NCBI GenBank assembly: GCA_039193385.1
Contig: JBCCWR010000013.1
Coordinates: 1-30,204, forward strand
Source: JBCCWR01 sp039193385
Lineage (GTDB): Bacteria > Verrucomicrobiota > Verrucomicrobiia > Methylacidiphilales > JBCCWR01
Direction of reading: 5' to 3'
Length of the DNA: 30,204 nt
Part shown: positions 23,109-30,204 of the stretch, piece by piece
Numbering within the stretch: the first letter of the stretch is position 1
Layout of the letters: the number at the start of each line of letters is the position of its first letter
Notes under the pieces: model-generated
Told to the model about the DNA's origin: nothing
Seen by the model: only the letters and a program-made list of their open reading frames with translations
The model's database searches: none
Translations under genes and position numbers: made by a program

Positions 23109-23897
23109 TTAAACCTGAATCTCAAGGGTTTCCGCTTTTTTAAGTGCGGCTTTGATTGCTTTAGACCATGAACCGAAAAAACGAGGCTTGCACGCTGCAG
23201 CAAAGAGAGCTGGGTGTTCTTTGCGTACGGCACCGCTTCGCAGAGGAATACCTTTTTCTTTGAGTTCGAGTATTCCTTCTACTATTTGATCGCATGTCCA
23301 ACGACGGCGACGACGAATTTGTGAGTAATCAATACCAGCTTTTTCAACCGCTGTGCCCCAGTTGCCGAAACGTCTGCGCGCTGTGGCGATAAGCGGGTTA
23401 GCGATTTCGTCCATGACTTTTGAACTGAGGTCTGCACCAAGCTCTTTAAGATTACGGATTTCTTCGAGGATGCTATCTTCGTCCCAGGAGCGATAACGGT
23501 AGATTTCTTCGGCCGCTAAACCAGCGGACTCAAGGGCTGCTTTCCAGGAGCCGAAATGATTAGGGCGTATGGCTGCATATACCATAGAGTTATATTTACT
23601 GAGCATCATAGCTCGGAAAGATAAGTCTGCGCCCTGTTGGTGTAGGTCCTGAATGGTTTTGATAATAGCATCTTGAGACCAGTTACGGTAGCGGCGCACT
23701 TCTTCATAGGAAATGCCGGAGGCTTCTACGGCTTTCTGCCAACTGCCATAGTAACGAATACCCGCAGCTAATAGCTCTTGGAAGTTCTGACGTACATAGT
23801 GAGAGTAAAGAGGTTTACCCTCTTTTTTCCAACTTATTATCTGTTCTTTAACAGTCTTGCGAGACCATTTCAGATTATGCTTTAATCCGTCTTTCAT
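23109..23897 (-). CDS. Four-repeat protein of the homing-endonuclease-associated (HNH_repeat) type
   Basis: A 262-residue protein made of four modules of about 62 residues, each starting with a Trp (W11, W73, W138, W200; spacing 62, 65, 62). Each has a helix, a Gly-x-x-L turn, a central helix, and an FGSW-x-x-A-x-x-x-AGI segment (GSW/GNW at 51, 116, 178, 242). Modules are joined by Arg/Tyr-rich linkers (RRYR, YRYR, RRRRR). These match the repeat found beside homing HNH nucleases, thought to bind DNA. No nuclease, HTH or membrane domain is present. A TTG at 23945 extends the frame, but it sits in a hairpin; the ATG at 23897 has AGAAAGG upstream and is preferred. It ends in a strong terminator, so it is its own transcript. 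Confidence 0.7.
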   Translation of the reverse strand: MKDGLKHNLKWSRKTVKEQIISWKKEGKPLYSHYVRQNFQELLAAGIRYYGSWQKAVEASGISYEEVRRYRNWSQDAIIKTIQDLHQQGADLSFRAMMLSKYNSMVYAAIRPNHFGSWKAALESAGLAAEEIYRYRSWDEDSILEEIRNLKELGADLSSKVMDEIANPLIATARRRFGNWGTAVEKAGIDYSQIRRRRRWTCDQIVEGILELKEKGIPLRSGAVRKEHPALFAAACKPRFFGSWSKAIKAALKKAETLEIQV

Positions 23898-23939
23898 AGC
23901 TTGCCTTTCTAAATACAATGCAATTATTTTTCTAATAAC

Positions 23940-23960
23940 CCGCAAAAAAACTTTTTGCGG
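23940..23960. repeat. Perfect hairpin upstream of the HNH-repeat gene
   Basis: CCGCAAAAA (23940-23948) and TTTTTGCGG (23952-23960) are fully complementary with a three-base loop. On the minus strand it lies about 43 bp before the HNH-repeat ATG and 100 bp past the glycosyltransferase stop. It could be a terminator for the upstream gene, with T's inside the stem, or an operator or leader hairpin for the downstream one. Confidence 0.5.
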
Positions 23961-24058
23961 ATCGATCTACCCCTGTACAAAAGTTTGCTTACCATTATTA
24001 CCGTAACTTTTTCATATGGAAACTATTATTTTTTCTTAAACTTAATTAGTAACAACGA

Positions 24059-25084
24059 TTATGTTGTGACTAAGTTATTTTCAGATAAATTAATGACTTG
24101 AGCGTGTGCATCTATTACATCTTCTAATAAAATAAATTCCATACATCCCATAACCTTTTTATGTTTACAGAGACGCTTGAGGCATGGCCTGCATTCAATA
24201 CTGTTGGATAAGATTTTTGAATATTTGGCGCGAGGAGCTGTTTTTAGCTCATCCGTAGAGCCAAAAAGCGTGACAAGCGGTCTGTCAAAGGCCGCTGCGA
24301 TGTGTGCAGGACCAGAGTCTGTGCTGATGACGACTTTTGCTCCGCGGAGAATTTCGATAAGACCAGCCACATCCGTTCTATTGCGGACATCAATAAGGTT
24401 AGGTCCGAAGCAGGGGAAGAAATCACCCTGACCTACAAGAACGAAGCGTTCATGAGGCATAGCATCTACAAGCTTTTGGTAATAGCGCCACGGCCAAATC
24501 TTGGTATTCCAATTTGAGTAAGGATGGAGAACGGTATAGCCAAACTTGGGTAAATTGAATGGTGTCTGAAGTGGATCATCTGTGGACAATTTAGTTTTAA
24601 TAGCAACTGGTTCTTCTAGTAGATATTCAACGGCTGCTTTGTATCGATCTATGGCATGCTCTTGATGGTCATCTACCATTTCTGAGTAAGCGAGTTGTGC
24701 GCCTTCGCGAGATGACTTGAGCCCTACGCAGCGTACGCTTGCGGTGAGCCATGTCATGATTCCACTACGAGCAAGACCCTGTAAATCGATAACAATGTCA
24801 TAGTGACGCATTCTTAAATCGTAAGCCCATTGCAAAATATTAAAGGGGGAAAACCGCTCGCTCCAGGCGCGTCTGGGGAAAGGAATAATGTTATTTACTT
24901 CAGGACAGAATCTAACAAGCGGAATATAATCTTCATCGACAAGCCAGTCCAGCTGCGTACAGAAACCTTTCTTTTTAAGAAGAGGGGCGACTCTAAGGGC
25001 CTGTGCTACGTCACCCAATGCTGTGGGTTTAACAATGAGAATGTTCACGCTAATTCGAGGTGCTCTTTCAAATACAGGCGTCAT
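24059..25084 (-). CDS. Glycosyltransferase family 9 (heptosyltransferase-like)
   Basis: About 341 residues of a GT-B, GT9-type glycosyltransferase, the class that adds heptose to LPS inner core. The N-terminal half opens VNILIVKPTALGDVAQAL, with the acceptor-side PTALGD loop, then IDLQGLARSGIMTWL, whose DLQGLxRSG is the heptosyltransferase signature. The C-terminal donor half has VLHPYSNWNTKIWP, RFVLVGQGDF and VISTDSGPAHIAAAF. A Cys-rich CRPCLKRLCKHKKVMGCM tail also occurs in WaaC/WaaF proteins. The frame extends to an ATG at 25111, but the ATG at 25084 has GGAG six bases upstream and a natural N-terminus, so it is chosen. It is the only LPS-assembly gene in this minus-strand stretch. Confidence 0.9.
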   Translation of the reverse strand: MTPVFERAPRISVNILIVKPTALGDVAQALRVAPLLKKKGFCTQLDWLVDEDYIPLVRFCPEVNNIIPFPRRAWSERFSPFNILQWAYDLRMRHYDIVIDLQGLARSGIMTWLTASVRCVGLKSSREGAQLAYSEMVDDHQEHAIDRYKAAVEYLLEEPVAIKTKLSTDDPLQTPFNLPKFGYTVLHPYSNWNTKIWPWRYYQKLVDAMPHERFVLVGQGDFFPCFGPNLIDVRNRTDVAGLIEILRGAKVVISTDSGPAHIAAAFDRPLVTLFGSTDELKTAPRAKYSKILSNSIECRPCLKRLCKHKKVMGCMEFILLEDVIDAHAQVINLSENNLVTT

Positions 25085-25115
25085 TCTGTCTCCACTCGGA
25101 AACAAACACACGTTG

Positions 25116-25145
25116 TATATATAAAATATTACAATGAATGTACAA
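25116..25145 (-). promoter_or_regulatory. Candidate sigma-70-type promoter of the GT9 gene
   Basis: On the minus strand TTGTAC (25140-25145) is followed by TATATA within 25116-25123 at 16-18 bases, giving a start near 25109, about 25 bases before the chosen ATG at 25084. The placement supports the 25084 start, since the longer frame would begin at the transcription start. The region is AT-rich, so confidence is moderate. Confidence 0.45.
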
Positions 25146-25196
25146 CAAATCTTAGAATTTATAACAACCGAATAGCCCAGCGGCTAATAATCAAAA

Positions 25197-25826
25197 TTAA
25201 TTTTTAGAAGATAAATTTCGCCAGATAATATTGCGAAATTCAGCTTCAGTTTGAAAAGCAGCGATACCTAATGGGGTGCATCCTGATATAGCGCCAGGAC
25301 GTAAAGATATCTTCTTTCCTTTAATATTTACATCGATGATCTGTTTCTTATCGATCCAGCATCTTAGCCTTTCAGGCTCGACACGCATTTTAAAATGGTA
25401 CCACTGGTCTATGGCAAATTTCATGTAAGTGGATGTCTCATTTTGTGCTGCATCAAGATCATCGATACTGGAAATACCTACGATTTGGCCACCCCAGCCG
25501 CCATTGACCCAGGTGCAATAGCTATCTCCAACCGGGACAGTTAAAGCCAGAAAAAAATCGAGTCCCATGTTTTTTCTGGCCTCAAGTTCAATTTCATAAT
25601 TCATACGGGAGGGTGGTTCTCCTTTCCAGGAGATGCCGGTTAGTCGGATACCGTCTCCAAAGAAGATATTTCCCTGATAAACCTCTGTTTGTCCTTCGCC
25701 ACCGAAATTAACATTCTGCCATTGGCCCATTGTTTTGCCGTCAAAAAGTGAGATTTCATTTGCAGCGAGTGACAGAGAGGCGTTGAGCCATAGAACGAAT
25801 AAAAAAAGTGAGGCGTTATAAATCAT
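25197..25826 (-). CDS. Secreted DUF1080 (3-keto-disaccharide hydrolase fold) protein
   Basis: A 209-residue protein with an N-terminal signal peptide (about 1-21, hydrophobic SLFLFVLWLNASLSL, cut near LAA/NE) and one concanavalin-like DUF1080 domain. The domain begins with SLFDGKTMGQWQ, has a central NYEIELEARK strand and ends with the typical LGIAAFQTEAEFRNIIWRNL, whose FRNI segment is diagnostic. The fold is abundant in Planctomycetes and Verrucomicrobia, and at least some members hydrolyse 3-keto-glycosides. Specific activity here is unknown. It lies 39 bp after the AEC permease gene on the same strand and is probably the last gene of a mutS-AEC-DUF1080 run. Confidence 0.85.
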   Translation of the reverse strand: MIYNASLFLFVLWLNASLSLAANEISLFDGKTMGQWQNVNFGGEGQTEVYQGNIFFGDGIRLTGISWKGEPPSRMNYEIELEARKNMGLDFFLALTVPVGDSYCTWVNGGWGGQIVGISSIDDLDAAQNETSTYMKFAIDQWYHFKMRVEPERLRCWIDKKQIIDVNIKGKKISLRPGAISGCTPLGIAAFQTEAEFRNIIWRNLSSKN

Positions 25827-25865
25827 ATTTATCCCAAGTGTGGGCTGTGGATTTTTAAGGGCGAT

Positions 25866-26822
25866 CTAAATATGCATATCGAAGAAGTTGAGTGCAAAAT
25901 GAATCCATAGTGGAATGGTTATAATGCCAGCTATGGATGTGATGACAGCAATGCGGGTGGCACAAAGGTCATCACCACCATAGTGCCGTGTGATGACGAC
26001 TGTCATGACACCGGCTGGCATAGCTGCCTGGATGATGAGCACATTTCTAAGTTCATCAGGTAATGGCAAAAAGGCGAAAACAAGCATGCTCAGAGGAAGA
26101 ATGCATAGCCTTCCAAGGAGAGTAATCACATTAAAACGCCAGTCGGAAAAAAACTTTGTTTTAGTCAGGCAATCCATAAAGGTGGCGCCTACAAGGAGTA
26201 ACCCTAAAGGTATGGCGCAGGCACCTAGCATTTCTATTGTTTTGGTAATAATATGAGGCATCCATGCACTAGCGCCTGCGAGATTCAATAAGATAGCGAC
26301 AACAACAGAACTAATGGGTGGATTCAGTAATAGTTTCCAGGATTGGGTGAAATTTTTGTAGGATCCCGTTAAAATAAGTAGAGCTACCGTCCACATAGCG
26401 ATTTGCACTCCTAGATTAAAAACAAAAAGCACTCCGGTAACCTCTTTGTTGAAGATAGAAATGATAAGCGGTATGGGGATAAATCCCCAGTTATAGATGC
26501 CCATTGCATAGGCAAATGAATGGATGCTTTGGGTTGTTTTAAGGCCGGCTAACCGGGCTAATGGAATTCCCAGTAAACAGCCTAGGGAGATGGTGATGAA
26601 TCCAAAAATAGGAGGTAAGAAAAGATTTTCGGGCTTATTTAAGGCCTGGTTGCCGATGATAGCACTAAAAATTAAACAAGGAGTCAGCACATTAACGGAG
26701 AGTGACATGAGGCTGCTATCTGCATGGGGTGTCAGAATCTTAAATCTTCGTAAGAATAGACCTGCTCCCATAATGAGATAAACAGGAAGTATGGCATTTA
26801 AAATAGCAGAGGTGAAATACAT
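25866..26822 (-). CDS. AEC family permease
   Basis: A 318-residue membrane protein of the auxin efflux carrier family (PF03547), in bacteria mostly transporters of organic acids such as malate. It has about ten hydrophobic helices in two halves, with VYLIMGAGLFLRRFKIL (15-31) at the start and conserved VNVLTPCLIFSAI (48-60), LLLVGATFM (about 208-216) and IQAAMPAGVMTVVITRHYGGD (about 264-284). The last matches the family's pore-facing AMP motif. The gene begins 17 bp after the mutS stop on the same strand and is probably transcribed with it. Substrate cannot be deduced. Confidence 0.9.
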   Translation of the reverse strand: MYFTSAILNAILPVYLIMGAGLFLRRFKILTPHADSSLMSLSVNVLTPCLIFSAIIGNQALNKPENLFLPPIFGFITISLGCLLGIPLARLAGLKTTQSIHSFAYAMGIYNWGFIPIPLIISIFNKEVTGVLFVFNLGVQIAMWTVALLILTGSYKNFTQSWKLLLNPPISSVVVAILLNLAGASAWMPHIITKTIEMLGACAIPLGLLLVGATFMDCLTKTKFFSDWRFNVITLLGRLCILPLSMLVFAFLPLPDELRNVLIIQAAMPAGVMTVVITRHYGGDDLCATRIAVITSIAGIITIPLWIHFALNFFDMHI

Positions 26823-26839
26823 GAAAAAGGCATGAATTC

Positions 26840-29380
26840 TTATTGTTTAAAAAGATCAAGTTGAGGATAGCCTTTGCCTCGGTTTAAGGCTTTGGGCTTT
26901 TTAGTTCCCTGGTTTTCTTCTGTAGACTCAGACTCTGATATAGTATGACTATTGTTGGATACAAGATGAGGTCTTCCTGTTACATCAAGTGCGCCTTCTT
27001 CAAGATTTCGTAGAATGTCTTTTGCGCGGTCCAGGACAGTCTTTGGAAGTCCTGCTAAACGCGCGACCTGTATGCCATAACTTTTATCAGCGCTGCCTGG
27101 CACTATTTTACGAAGAAAGATGATTTGGTCATGCCATTCGCGAACGGCCACATTATAATTTTTTGCGCCACTAAGAAGTAGAGAGAGTTCCGTGAGCTCA
27201 TGATAATGCGTTGCAAAGAGTGTGCGTGCTTTGATTTCATTATGAAGATGTTCAGCTACAGACCAGGCGATAGAGAGCCCATCAAAAGTGCTGGTGCCAC
27301 GACCGATTTCATCGAGTATAACAAGCGAGTTTTCAGTGGCATTATTCAATATATTTGCTGTTTCATTCATTTCTACCATGAAGGTAGATTGGCCTCGCGA
27401 CAGATCATCACTGGCTCCAACACGAGTAAAAATCCTGTCTAGCAATGGAACAGTGGCACTGTTAGCGGGAACGTAACTTCCGGTGTGTGCAAGGAGTGCG
27501 ATGAGGGCTACTTGGCGAATATAGGTGCTTTTGCCTGCCATATTAGGGCCGGTTAAAATGATGAGCCGTTGTGTATCATCATCGAGTAGCGAATCATTGG
27601 GTACGAATTTGTCTGCGGAAGAGATTTGTTCGAGCACAGGGTGTCGTCCCTCCTTAATCTCAAGACGACCATTAGTAGAAATCTTGGGGCAACGGTAATT
27701 ATAGAGGTGAGCTAATGTAGCCAGGGATGCAAGCACATCCAGTCGTGATATGGCGTGTGCGGTTTTTTGTATGGTTGCAGTTACGGCAATAACTTGCTCT
27801 CGCACTTCCAGAAAAAGTTCATACTCCAGGTGTTTGATACGCTCTTCTGCACCGAGAATCTTTGACTCGATTTCCTTTAGGTCTGGTGTAATGAAGCGCT
27901 CTGCATTGGCCATAGTCTGTTTGCGAATGTAATGTGCAGGAACAGCTTCCAGATGGGTTTTTGTGATCTCAATATAATACCCGAAGACTTGATTAAAACG
28001 AACTTTCAGCGACTTGATACCTGTGCTTTCCTGCTCCTCAGCTTGAAATTTTGCGATCCAGGCTTTACCTTCGCGCGTAGCAGTGCGGAGCTGGTCCACA
28101 TCTTCATGATACCCTTCTCGAATGAGATGCCCTTCTTTTAAAGATAAGGGCGGTTCAGGATGGATAGCTTCATTTATTAGCGTAATCAGCGAAGGTTGAG
28201 GCGTTAGTTCCTCAGCCAGGGAATCCGCCAAAGCGCATTCGAGACTTTTGGCTGTATTTTGCAAAAGAGGAATTTGCTCGAGGGATTGTCGCAAGGCATG
28301 GAGATCACGTGCATTGCCAGACCCTTGGGCAAATCGACTGATAAGTCGCTCGATGTCACGCACGGACTGAAGATTTTCACGGAAAGATTCGAGACGAGCG
28401 ACATCTTCAAGCCAGCGTTGGATAGTAAGCTGGCGTGCTTCGATAGCAGGCTTGTCCCGTAAAGCATGGAGCAACCAGTTGCGTAACTCACGTCCTCCCA
28501 TCGCCGTAATAGTATGGTCGATGGCTTTGAGTAAACTGGTATCACTAGCGGCTATACCTGCCTGGCGGGTAAGCTCAAGGTTGCGCTGTGTAACCGCATC
28601 AAGGATTAAGTAATCATGAGTTAGATAAGGGCGTAGATTGAGAATATGACTACTGCTACCGCGGAGGCATTCAGTGACATAGTGTAAAAGAGCACCTGCC
28701 GCAGTAATAGCGGCTTCCATATTCTGACAACCAAAACCGTCAAGCGACTGTGTTTTAAAATGATCGCACAATTTGCTGTTGGCGAATTCTAGATCAAACA
28801 CCCAATCATCATAAGGAGTAAGCGTGGCTGTAAAACCATCTGGTAGATGGAGCTCTTCACTTTCTGAGGCATATATGATTTCTTTGGGTTGCAGACGTAG
28901 TAGTTCATCGTGCATACCTCGAGAGTCAGGCGTTTCAGTCAACCGAAATTCTCCTGTAGACATATCTAAGTAGGCAAAGCCGTTATGTTTTGAATCTTGA
29001 TAGATACAGGCTAGAAAACGATTTTCCTTAGGTTGGGTGAGATCAAGATCAATGACATTTCCTGGTGAGAAAATGCGAGTAACAGCACGCTCAACGACTT
29101 GTCCTGGCTTTGGTTCAGAGATTTGATCGCAGATGGCGACACGGCGTCCTGCTTGTACCAGTTTACCAATGTAACTTTCCGCAGCGTGGTGAGGCACTCC
29201 GCACATGGGAGTATCGTTACGTTTTGTCAGAGTTAAATTAAGGAGTTCTGCACCGAGTTTTGCGTCCTCGAAAAACATCTCGTAAAAATCTCCTAAGCGG
29301 AAGAGGAGAAGCGCATCAGATGGAAGTTCCGACTTTATGCGCCGATATTGTTCCATCATGGGAGTTAGTTTCTTAGACAT
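26840..29380 (-). CDS. mutS: DNA mismatch repair protein MutS
   Basis: An 846-residue mismatch-recognition ATPase. The N-terminal mismatch-reading motif is GDF32YE34MFFEDA, i.e. the Phe-x-Glu wedge. The connector and lever domains follow, and the ATPase has Walker A G611-PNMAGKS618, Walker B with D690-E691 in LVILDEIGRGTSTFDG, and THYHEL (726-731). The C-terminus ends in QLDLF, a putative beta-clamp-binding motif. The presence of F32/E34 makes it a true MutS1, not MutS2. mutL is not in the window. The ATG at 29380 opens MSKKLTPMMEQY, the usual N-terminus. Confidence 0.98.
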   Translation of the reverse strand: MSKKLTPMMEQYRRIKSELPSDALLLFRLGDFYEMFFEDAKLGAELLNLTLTKRNDTPMCGVPHHAAESYIGKLVQAGRRVAICDQISEPKPGQVVERAVTRIFSPGNVIDLDLTQPKENRFLACIYQDSKHNGFAYLDMSTGEFRLTETPDSRGMHDELLRLQPKEIIYASESEELHLPDGFTATLTPYDDWVFDLEFANSKLCDHFKTQSLDGFGCQNMEAAITAAGALLHYVTECLRGSSSHILNLRPYLTHDYLILDAVTQRNLELTRQAGIAASDTSLLKAIDHTITAMGGRELRNWLLHALRDKPAIEARQLTIQRWLEDVARLESFRENLQSVRDIERLISRFAQGSGNARDLHALRQSLEQIPLLQNTAKSLECALADSLAEELTPQPSLITLINEAIHPEPPLSLKEGHLIREGYHEDVDQLRTATREGKAWIAKFQAEEQESTGIKSLKVRFNQVFGYYIEITKTHLEAVPAHYIRKQTMANAERFITPDLKEIESKILGAEERIKHLEYELFLEVREQVIAVTATIQKTAHAISRLDVLASLATLAHLYNYRCPKISTNGRLEIKEGRHPVLEQISSADKFVPNDSLLDDDTQRLIILTGPNMAGKSTYIRQVALIALLAHTGSYVPANSATVPLLDRIFTRVGASDDLSRGQSTFMVEMNETANILNNATENSLVILDEIGRGTSTFDGLSIAWSVAEHLHNEIKARTLFATHYHELTELSLLLSGAKNYNVAVREWHDQIIFLRKIVPGSADKSYGIQVARLAGLPKTVLDRAKDILRNLEEGALDVTGRPHLVSNNSHTISESESTEENQGTKKPKALNRGKGYPQLDLFKQ

Positions 29381-29445
29381 AGTGGAAATGATTTAACCAA
29401 GTTAAAGCAGCAAATTAAGCCAGATTTACCGCGATAATAAAAGAG

Positions 29446-29462
29446 AGAATCGAGACGATTCT
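29446..29462. repeat. Short perfect dyad between mutS and dgkA
   Basis: AGAATCG-AGA-CGATTCT: two seven-base complementary arms with a three-base spacer, about midway in the divergent mutS/dgkA promoter region (66 bp before the mutS start). It has operator-like proportions but matches no box known to me. Confidence 0.4.
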
Positions 29463-29526
29463 GTAAAAGGCAAAGCTCATTTTAATAGATGAATTTTTTC
29501 CTCTTCTACGTTATGGCTTGTACACA

Positions 29527-29892
29527 ATGATGAATTTTCTCAAATGTTTTAAATATGCTGGTAGAGGCGTTTTGACATTGTTGCAGACGCAGCGTAATGC
29601 ACGTATGCATGCTTGTTTTATGGCAGGTGTGATAGCAGCAGGCTTTTATTTTAAGATCAATGGAGTGGAATGGTGCCTGATTATTCTGGCTGCCATGTGC
29701 GTATGGATAGCAGAGGCAGTCAACACAGCTTTGGAATTTTTGGCAGATTGTATAACGGAAGAGTATCACCCACTTATCAAACAAGCTAAAGATACTGCTG
29801 CGGCTGCAGTTCTCATAGCCGCGATGGGTTCTCTTGTCATAGGTGCGTTTGTTTTTAGCCCCTATCTCTTGAACTTAATGAATAAGGATTGA
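29527..29892 (+). CDS. dgkA: Diacylglycerol kinase / undecaprenol kinase family protein
   Basis: About 121 residues of a small integral membrane kinase of the PF01219 family that phosphorylates diacylglycerol or undecaprenol at the inner membrane. Three hydrophobic helices are visible at about 30-47, 51-72 and 90-115. The signature is EAVNTALEFLAD (about residues 65-76) and KQAKDTAAAAVL (about 85-96), with catalytic Glu and metal ligands. The frame opens at a TTG at 29518, but ATG at 29527 or 29530 is the likelier start. It is divergent from mutS and 163 bp before the DUF2721 gene. Confidence 0.9.
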   Translation: MMNFLKCFKYAGRGVLTLLQTQRNARMHACFMAGVIAAGFYFKINGVEWCLIILAAMCVWIAEAVNTALEFLADCITEEYHPLIKQAKDTAAAAVLIAAMGSLVIGAFVFSPYLLNLMNKD

Positions 29893-30055
29893 GGCGAAAA
29901 AGAGTTGTTATCTTAAGAATTAAAATTAAAGCCTGGAGATGAAGTGGCGAAGTCATGGGAACGTAACGTTTTTCGGTTTGTCGCTAGGAGAGTTTTCAGG
30001 CAATGAAGAACTAGTTTCTATCAACAAGGAACAAAGCGAAAAGAAAAAGCGGGAT

Positions 30056-30204
30056 ATGTCTATTGATCTTACAACTCCAGGATTATTATTTCCGGCCATC
30101 AGTTTGTTGCTACTGGCTTACACCAATCGTTTTCTCTCTCTAGCGACTTTAATTCGTAACCTTCATGCTAGTTATAAGGAAAAAAAGGAAGCGCGTTTAT
30201 TGCA
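30056..30204 (+). CDS. DUF2721 family membrane protein, truncated by the window end
   Basis: The first ~49 codons of a protein continuing beyond the window. It reads SIDLTTPGLLFPAISLLLL, then AYTNRFL and LATLIRNLH, which is the conserved N-terminal membrane helix of DUF2721 (function unknown). The family usually begins close to this ATG at 30056. However, the frame stays open upstream to an ATG at 29939, which would add 39 residues with no family resemblance. Neither start has a strong ribosome binding site. Probably follows dgkA on the same strand. Confidence 0.7.
   Translation, partial: MSIDLTTPGLLFPAISLLLLAYTNRFLSLATLIRNLHASYKEKKEARLL

Overview
This 30.2 kb window is ordinary-density bacterial chromosome, with no tRNA, rRNA, CRISPR array, transposase or phage gene visible. 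The gene families (a Kdo-pathway isomerase, a GT9 heptosyltransferase, outer-membrane-type AsmA-like and TPR proteins, DUF1080, an amt/PII cluster) suggest a Gram-negative organism with LPS. The style of several proteins, the DUF1080 lipid-free secreted protein and the scarcity of clear Shine-Dalgarno sites fit the PVC group best, most probably Verrucomicrobiota. That placement is an inference from family resemblance, not a database result.

Layout: 1-533 holds a small DUF3817 membrane protein (+). 618-7793 is a minus-strand block: class V aminotransferase, NifS-type cysteine desulfurase, M32 carboxypeptidase, the C-terminal stub of a VapC/PIN toxin, and DNA polymerase I. 8122-9423 (+) is an AsmA-like envelope protein. 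9409-12293 is a minus-strand folate-flavoured operon: metF, an L,D-transpeptidase, a HAD-Nudix fusion and folB. 12474-16011 (minus) carries PPK2, a CBS-less arabinose-5-phosphate isomerase and a periplasmic coiled-coil/TPR protein. 16161-21443 (+) carries an HNH nuclease-like protein, an AI-2E-family permease, amt-glnK behind a sigma-54 promoter, and then a second, divergent PII gene followed by an M50 protease. 21452-25826 (minus) holds a B12-binding radical SAM protein, a four-repeat 'homing-endonuclease-associated repeat' protein, a GT9 glycosyltransferase and a DUF1080 protein. 25866-29380 (minus) is an AEC permease and mutS. 29527 to the end (+) is dgkA and a truncated DUF2721 gene.

How it fits together: nitrogen control is the clearest regulatory unit, with GG-N10-GC sigma-54 elements 80 bp before amt, possible upstream enhancer dyads, a long hairpin between amt and glnK, and a strong terminator after glnK. 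The most provocative unit is the HAD-Nudix fusion 21 nt upstream of folB. Nudix pyrophosphohydrolase plus phosphatase activity are exactly the two activities needed between the GTP cyclohydrolase I product and the FolB substrate. Other points worth a second look are the PII paralogue lacking the T-loop tyrosine, the modular HNH-repeat protein without a nuclease domain, the histone-H1-like tail on PPK2, and the VapC relic.
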